NCBI GenBank assembly: GCA_027451105.1
Contig: DAIDKB010000019.1
Coordinates: 1-34,238, forward strand
Direction: 5' to 3'
Length of the DNA: 34,238 nt
Source: a bacterium
GTDB taxonomy: Bacteria; Patescibacteriota; Saccharimonadia; Saccharimonadales; Saccharimonadaceae
The notes beneath the pieces were generated by a model. It did no database searches and was not told the origin of the DNA. It was given only the letters and a program-made list of their open reading frames with translations. Below are positions 30,471 to 34,238 of this stretch, piece by piece. The first letter of the stretch is position 1. Each line of letters starts with the position of its first letter. A program made the position numbers and the translations under genes.

Positions 30471-31085
30471 CTATGATTGATTGGCGAGCTCGTCCTTTAT
30501 ATCCTCAAGCGACTCCTTGTAGCCGGCGTAATCATTCAAAAAATCTGCATAAGCCGGTAGTGACGAAAATAATTCAACAATAGGTCTGGGTTCCAGCCAT
30601 TCCGGCGCCCCCATGAAGTAGGCATGGATACTAGAATATGGGTATGCCATCCAGTCCTTAGGGTTTAGATGAATATATCTGCTGATATGCATTAGGTATG
30701 GATCCGATGATATGCGCGATGCTTTGTAGCGGCTCTCGAATAACGCACCAGATAGGCCGTACTTTTTATTGAAATATCCGCTATAGCTTGTCATAATACC
30801 GCGCATAAGCTGGCTCATCGAGCCTGCGGCGTTCTGGTAAAGCAGTAGGTGAAAGTGATTACTCATAAGGCAATAGCACAGGAGTGATACCGTCCCTCGC
30901 AGATGTGGATATGGTTTTCCGTATCGGTCACTGACAGCCTGTTTGGACAAATACCGTTCGAACAGACTAGCAAACATTTCAAAATCTTCTTCATCGCGAA
31001 AAATCTTTTGTCGTCCGTGCCCTCTGGCATATACGTGATAGTAGCTATTGTCGACATCAATCTTGAGTATATTACGACTTGGCAT
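30471..31085 (-). CDS. REP-associated Y1 (HUH) transposase, RAYT/IS200-like
   Basis: 204 residues. The HUH motif is H77-F-H79 (in LMSNHFHLLLY). The catalytic Tyr is Y101 or Y104 in S-Y-S-G-Y-F-N, followed by the G-x-L-F-E-S-R-Y-K and H-I-S-R-Y-I-H-L-N-P motifs characteristic of REP-associated transposases. The N-terminus Y-Y-H-V-Y-A-R-G-H also fits. The gene appears intact. It is flanked by two copies of a unit made of a GC-rich hairpin plus the tRNA-Gly 3' end (30379-30426 and about 31240-31290). In RAYT systems the enzyme recognises such palindromic REP sequences. Confidence 0.9.
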   Translation of the reverse strand: MPSRNILKIDVDNSYYHVYARGHGRQKIFRDEEDFEMFASLFERYLSKQAVSDRYGKPYPHLRGTVSLLCYCLMSNHFHLLLYQNAAGSMSQLMRGIMTSYSGYFNKKYGLSGALFESRYKASRISSDPYLMHISRYIHLNPKDWMAYPYSSIHAYFMGAPEWLEPRPIVELFSSLPAYADFLNDYAGYKESLEDIKDELANQS

Positions 31086-31268
31086 GATAACTATAGTTAT
31101 ACCACAAATCCAAACTTTAGAAGGTCCGTCCCTGTAAACCCATCAATGGTTTTGCAGCTAAAAAGCATATTTAGCGCTGGTGACGCCGAGCTCTTAAGTT
31201 AAGAGTTTATAACGCTTGATCCGTTTTTATTCCAGGCTTGCTGCCGCGCCTACAGGCGCCGGGAGTTC
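31086..31268. other. Non-coding stretch upstream of the transposase
   Basis: No gene. It holds the minus-strand transposase start region and, at 31246-31259, the hairpin GCGCC-TACA-GGCGC preceding the degenerate attachment core. Confidence 0.45.
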
Positions 31269-31290
31269 TAGAGTCTCTTCACTCGCACCA
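31269..31290 (+). repeat. Degenerate third copy of the tRNA-Gly 3' end
   Basis: 22 bases matching the attachment core with one C-to-T change (CACTCGCACCA). Together with 30403-30426 it brackets an 866-base segment holding the RAYT gene. Confidence 0.8.
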
Positions 31291-31333
31291 TAGAAATAGC
31301 CCCAGCTTTCGAGCTTGGGGCTTTTTCTATGGT
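31287..31333. terminator. Symmetric ACCA-type terminator 2
   Basis: ACCATAGAAA and AGCCCCAGCT arms pair with AGCTTGGGGCT and TTTCTATGGT, with internal T runs on both strands. Confidence 0.75.
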
Positions 31334-31376
31334 CTGTGTTCTTGCGCACTCTAACCTTGGACCGATGAGGTCTAGG

Positions 31377-31470
31377 GCGAGAACCTCCAGTGACGGTTCA
31401 CAAGGTAGTCCACTCTCGCAAGCTGGTTTGCGAAGCTGTGGCGACGGGGTTGCAGAATGTGACAGAGACC
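31377..31470 (+). repeat. Structured repeat related to 3937-4024
   Basis: Both copies share GCGA-AACC, CAGTGACGGTT, GCAA-CTGGTTTGC, GCGA, CGGGGT-GC and GTGAC in the same order and spacing, with hairpins conserved around AGT and CTGG loops. Each follows a tRNA-type ACCA end with a terminator. It may be a small RNA or a non-autonomous mobile element. Confidence 0.55.
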
Positions 31471-31699
31471 CCGTACCTTCACTAAAAGATAAAGCGGCAA
31501 CGATATTAAAGCACAAATTTATTCATTCCAGGGAGTGCCCCTGGTACAATTTACTATTTAGCTTAGGAAGATCTAGATTTTTCCGAGGAGTTTCCCTGGC
31601 AGCAGCAAACTTAGATTTATGTATGTATCTAGGCTTCATAGTGTGGGCTGTAGGAGATTCGGTGACGGTGGGCCCTTTTGAGAATAATAGACTAGATAT
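31471..31699. other. Non-coding stretch before the 31787 gene
   Basis: No gene supported. The 3' half is alignable with the region upstream of the 22968 gene. Confidence 0.4.
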
Positions 31700-31725
31700 T
31701 AAGTGGTATACTATTCTCATACAGC
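31700..31725 (+). promoter_or_regulatory. Shared promoter module, copy 2
   Basis: 26 bases identical to 22883-22908 with TATACT at 31707-31712. The following leader is also similar, including TAAACTACCTT and the AAGAAGGAACTTATG ribosome site. Confidence 0.6.
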
Positions 31726-31786
31726 ATAAACTACCTTAGTGGTATAGTTGTTAAAGACCAGCAGTCCACTATATAAGAAGGAACTT

Positions 31787-32560
31787 ATGGACAAGCGAGA
31801 CCACAACCATACAAACAGTATTAAAGCCAGGCCAACAAAAGCCGTCTCACCTAATTCGGGCGTAGTACAGCCTTCGGATGATATTCTTGCGGCAATAAGA
31901 GATGATTACCGTGAGGCCGGGAAACGGCTTAAATACTACAACAAGTTTATTGATAGGCATCCAAAATTAATTCTAAGCACTCCGTTTCTGTCATTGCTTG
32001 TATTATTAATGGTAGTAATCGTGGTTGTGACGACTAGTGTCAACGGTGTTGTTAGTATTCTTATATTCTGCGTACCTATACTTCTATTTTTTGTTAGTAT
32101 TATTCTTGGGTTTGTGCATTACGGACGTAATTCATCTGCAAATAAAATTGAGCGAAAAATGAAAGAGCTTGTAGAGGAAGCCGCCCAATACCGTCGTGTA
32201 GTTGCTCTTGGACTTAGTGAAAAGAATATATCACGCGAGGAATTAGGTCTCTTTCAAGAGTCCTTGGCTACGCAGCAGAATGAAGAAATAACGAAAGAAT
32301 CAACAGGACTAATAGCTCTTAGTTGGATAGCGTTTATAATGCAATTCTTCAGGTTTTGGGGCGCTATTTCAATTATTGCATCTATAGTCGCTCTGATCAT
32401 CTCTATTATTCTTGTAGCCTCTCAGGACCCTGTAAACAAGAGAAGCGGAAAAGCACTTCTTATCATTTGGATAGTGGTTAACTCGATAAGTTTTATTGTG
32501 GCATATAATAATGCACAACAAACTCAAGTACAGCCATCTTACTATAGCAACTACCAATAA
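31787..32560 (+). CDS. Multi-pass membrane protein sharing the MDK N-terminus
   Basis: 257 residues, unrecognised. The start ATG 31787 is chosen because AAGGA precedes it by 4 bases and because MDKRDHNHTNSIKARP matches the N-terminus of the 22968 protein. Hydrophobic segments lie at about 62-84 and 86-110, then a charged cytoplasmic-type helix region (about 120-170), then two or three segments (about 178-245). It ends in a polar Gln/Tyr tail (QQTQVQPSYYSNYQ). The second half resembles small DUF4190-like two-helix domains, but I am not sure. Apart from residues 1-16 it is unrelated to the 22968 protein. Confidence 0.65.
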   Translation: MDKRDHNHTNSIKARPTKAVSPNSGVVQPSDDILAAIRDDYREAGKRLKYYNKFIDRHPKLILSTPFLSLLVLLMVVIVVVTTSVNGVVSILIFCVPILLFFVSIILGFVHYGRNSSANKIERKMKELVEEAAQYRRVVALGLSEKNISREELGLFQESLATQQNEEITKESTGLIALSWIAFIMQFFRFWGAISIIASIVALIISIILVASQDPVNKRSGKALLIIWIVVNSISFIVAYNNAQQTQVQPSYYSNYQ

Positions 32561-32912
32561 GAAGGGCGGATAAGTGATATTTAAGGATAGTGTGTTATCG
32601 GGGTTATTTTGCCAGGGAGTGCTCCTGGAAGCCAGGATGGTTTCTAGAATTACATCCTGCATAAGGCCAAATTAAAGTTTTAGAGGTTCCGTCGGGTTCG
32701 CAACCACCTCGCTTCGGTGCACCAATTCAAGAAACCTCAGTAATCGGCTGGGGTTTTTGAATTGGTCTGAGTTGTGATTACTCTAACTCTCGACCTATCC
32801 ACAATATGCTTGCGACTAACTAGAAAAGATGCAAAACTCGATCGTTATATGATTAATCTGCTAATCAAATATAATATATAGATATAGAAGCCCCCAGGAG
32901 GTGAGGAATAAC
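32561..32912. other. Non-coding stretch with tRNA-like end and terminator
   Basis: No gene. At 32698-32736 there is GGGTTCGCAACC and a CGGTGCACCA end, reminiscent of a tRNA T-arm and 3' terminus but without the remaining arms. The symmetric terminator at 32733 follows. Promoter-like TATAAT-type sequences near 32873-32880 precede the next gene. Confidence 0.4.
32733..32769. terminator. Symmetric ACCA-type terminator 3
   Basis: ACCAATTCAA and AAACCTCAG arms pair with CTGGGGTTT and TTGAATTGGT, the third example of this architecture to the right of the island. Confidence 0.7.
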
Positions 32913-33230
32913 ATGTCTGAAAAAACCGATCAACCTAATGAGTACAAGTCGGCTCAAACTAAGCAGTCCTGGTTTGTCCCAAAGAAAAACGGAATAGGTA
33001 TAGCACCGCGCTCGTGGCAAGGCTGGGCCTCACTTGGAGCTGCACTGCTAATTGAAATAGGTATTTTCTATGTTTTTAAAAGCCTTCATCCCGAATGGTG
33101 GGCTCCAAAGCTACATGGTTATGGTACTAGGGCAGTGGCATGGCAGGGTTGGGTGGTCCTTTTAACTCCTGTATTGTTATATGTTATTTTTGTAGCAAGG
33201 CTGTACTTTAAGCAAAACAAGAGGGATTAG
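32913..33230 (+). CDS. Small two-helix protein with internal duplication
   Basis: 105 residues from ATG 32913, chosen because GAGG lies 6 bases upstream within AGGAGGTGAGG. It contains two related modules: W-F-V-P-K-x-x-G-I-G ... W-Q-G-W-A-S-L plus a helix (about 20-55), and W-W-A-P-K-x-x-G-Y-G ... W-Q-G-W-V-V-L plus a helix (about 62-98). The pattern W-x-P-K-x3-G-x-G-x5-W-Q-G-W suggests an amphipathic entry segment before each membrane helix. Tandem duplication of a one-helix unit is the likely origin. Function unknown. Confidence 0.68.
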   Translation: MSEKTDQPNEYKSAQTKQSWFVPKKNGIGIAPRSWQGWASLGAALLIEIGIFYVFKSLHPEWWAPKLHGYGTRAVAWQGWVVLLTPVLLYVIFVARLYFKQNKRD

Positions 33231-33357
33231 TTGCTGGAGCGCGCTAATCCATTCCGGTGTCCTGTGGTTTAAAGTTTATTCGCACGCACCTAGCATTAGT
33301 GTAATGGTGACCTCTGTGGCATGAGGTCTATTTTATTAAATTTGATACTATAGAAGT

Positions 33358-33696
33358 ATGAATGTTAGTAAAAATACAATTGTTTTTATTGTATCGATTG
33401 CCGCAGGCTTGGTGTTGGGAATCATTGGTGGTCCAGCAATAATTCTATTGCCATGGGCGCTTGTAAGTTTAGTAATAGGCGTATTTAGCGTCGGTAATAA
33501 ATCGGCTATTATTAATGGTTCGGTTTTTGGCTTTGCCGCAGCGTTTATGTTTATGATATCTGGGTATGCGGGGCAAGCGGCCATCGTCACTCGACTGCTT
33601 CCGTTTGCTATCTTAGGTCTAGTCGGTGCGATATACGGATTAGTGTTCTCTTTTGTTGGCAATGTTATCTATCGGCGTATACGACGTGAAAAATAA
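33358..33696 (+). CDS. Four-helix small membrane protein
   Basis: 112 residues with four hydrophobic segments (about 7-25, 27-44, 50-70 and 80-103), glycine-rich helices and a basic C-terminus YRRIRREK consistent with a cytoplasmic end. No family is recognised. TACTAT at 33346-33351 lies 6 bases before the ATG, so the message is probably leaderless, as in the host genes at the left of the window. It may mark the return to normal chromosome. Confidence 0.62.
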   Translation: MNVSKNTIVFIVSIAAGLVLGIIGGPAIILLPWALVSLVIGVFSVGNKSAIINGSVFGFAAAFMFMISGYAGQAAIVTRLLPFAILGLVGAIYGLVFSFVGNVIYRRIRREK

Positions 33697-33847
33697 AATA
33701 TTAAGTGTTGCAGGCAAGTATCTAGACGGCAAGGATAAACATTAGACTTATTCGTATTAGTCTGTTGTTTGGCCTTAACTCTCAACTTCTTACCCGCAAA
33801 TAAATCGCATCCAATTTGCTATAATAAAGATACGAAAGGGGGTAAGT

Positions 33848-34144
33848 ATGCTCGCTAGAATCATTTATGCTATCGGAGGTTTTATAGAGACGCTTATTGG
33901 GCTACGGTTTGTTTTGCGTCTTATTGGGGCAAATGCCGGAAATGTGATTGTGGACTGGATTTATACCTGGAGTACACCATTTGTCGCACCGTTTTCGGGC
34001 ATTTTAGGCCAAGATGCAACGGTTGTCCACGGAGTTGGGGTGGTTACCCAGAGTGTATTTGACTGGACGGCGCTCGTCGCCCTGGTGGTAATCGGTTTGA
34101 TCGTTGGATTTGTTGGCTCGCTTGTCGGCCGTTCGTATGTGTAA
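33848..34144 (+). CDS. YggT family membrane protein
   Basis: 98 residues. Family pattern R-F-V-L-R-L-I-G-A-N-A (about 21-31), followed by I-Y-x-x-S-x-P-F-V-A-P-F-x-G-I (about 39-53). There are two main hydrophobic segments, near 5-27 and 72-93. YggT proteins are small inner-membrane proteins linked in some bacteria to cell division or osmotic stress, without a settled biochemical role. The ATG is preceded by AAAGGGGGTA with appropriate spacing. Confidence 0.85.
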   Translation: MLARIIYAIGGFIETLIGLRFVLRLIGANAGNVIVDWIYTWSTPFVAPFSGILGQDATVVHGVGVVTQSVFDWTALVALVVIGLIVGFVGSLVGRSYV

Positions 34145-34171
34145 CATTGTGATTTTTGTTACAATTAGTAT

Positions 34172-34238
34172 ATGAAAAAGCTTATTATGTGGAACGTAAT
34201 TACGCTGGATGGGTACTTTGAGGGTAGTAAGGCGTGGG
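34172..34238 (+). CDS. Dihydrofolate reductase family protein (5' end only)
   Basis: The first 22 residues, MKKLIMWNVITLDGYFEGSK and two more, match the start of the RibD C-terminal/dihydrofolate-reductase-like family, which typically begins K-x-x-x-x-x-x-x-T-L-D-G-Y. The gene runs off the window. TACAAT at 34160-34165 lies 6 bases before the ATG, so it is probably leaderless. These proteins bind NADPH; which reaction this one performs cannot be told. Confidence 0.75.
   Translation, partial: MKKLIMWNVITLDGYFEGSKAW

Noticed and set aside
31329-31739. A plus-strand 136-codon ORF
   Set aside because: It runs through the structured repeat and the promoter region of the next gene and has no protein-like composition.
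33270-33330. A tRNA remnant around TAGCATTAGTGTAATGG
   Set aside because: It resembles a D-arm, but no acceptor, anticodon or T-arm can be paired; too weak to list as a feature.
1-34238. Recoded genetic code (TGA as glycine, as in some other Patescibacteria)
   Set aside because: TGA is used as a normal stop (for example at pilin 4) and is absent inside conserved reading frames.

Overview
The window looks like a chromosomal segment of a Saccharibacteria (TM7)-type Patescibacterium. This is inferred from family content and style, not from a search. Pointers are the many near-leaderless genes with a -10 box 6-12 bases before the start codon, the run of small housekeeping genes, the type IV prepilin N-terminus GFTIVELLIVIVVIGILAAI, and the standard code with TGA used as stop.

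Bases 1-14139 are ordinary chromosome. They hold an M24 aminopeptidase, a small membrane protein, SecG, an oligopeptide-binding protein, tRNA-Leu(GAG), tRNA-Val(TAC), TypA/BipA, a GH37 trehalase facing a six-hairpin (amylo-1,6-glucosidase-like) hydrolase, a GT4 glycosyltransferase, RarA, D-Ala-D-Ala ligase and an SPFH slipin. tRNA-Phe(GAA) and tRNA-Gly(GCC) follow.

A genomic island of about 15.7 kb is inserted in the 3' end of tRNA-Gly. It is bounded by an exact 24-base direct repeat (14677-14700 and 30403-30426). It carries a large serine recombinase whose last codons lie inside the tRNA gene, a small partner gene, a pair of 18-bp palindromic operators, a replication-relaxation-type protein, a DUF3768 protein, a cluster of six pilin genes, several small membrane proteins, a TraG/VirD4-like coupling ATPase, a nucleotidyltransferase, an XRE regulator and a PLD-type nuclease. 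It reads as an integrative mobilizable element.

The pilin cluster (18350-22590) is the most striking part. Each of its four transcription units is preceded by a simple-sequence repeat placed where slippage would switch expression. Pilins 1-2 have ten G in the -35/-10 spacer, giving a 17-base (ON-like) spacing. Pilin 3 has a CT tract inside its leader. Pilins 4-5 and pilin 6 have GA tracts inside their leaders. In all three dinucleotide cases the only usable start codon is out of frame with the pilin, and adding one repeat unit restores a complete prepilin. The array therefore reads as a combinatorial, phase-variable set of surface pilins, one with a carbohydrate-binding-module-like domain, carried on a mobile element.

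Beyond the island (30427 to about 33300) is a patchwork at the same tRNA-Gly hotspot: degenerate copies of the tRNA 3' end, a REP-type Y1 transposase, symmetric terminators starting at ACCA, and a gene sharing promoter and N-terminus with an island gene. Ordinary-looking genes return at the end (a small membrane protein, YggT, and a truncated dihydrofolate-reductase-family gene).
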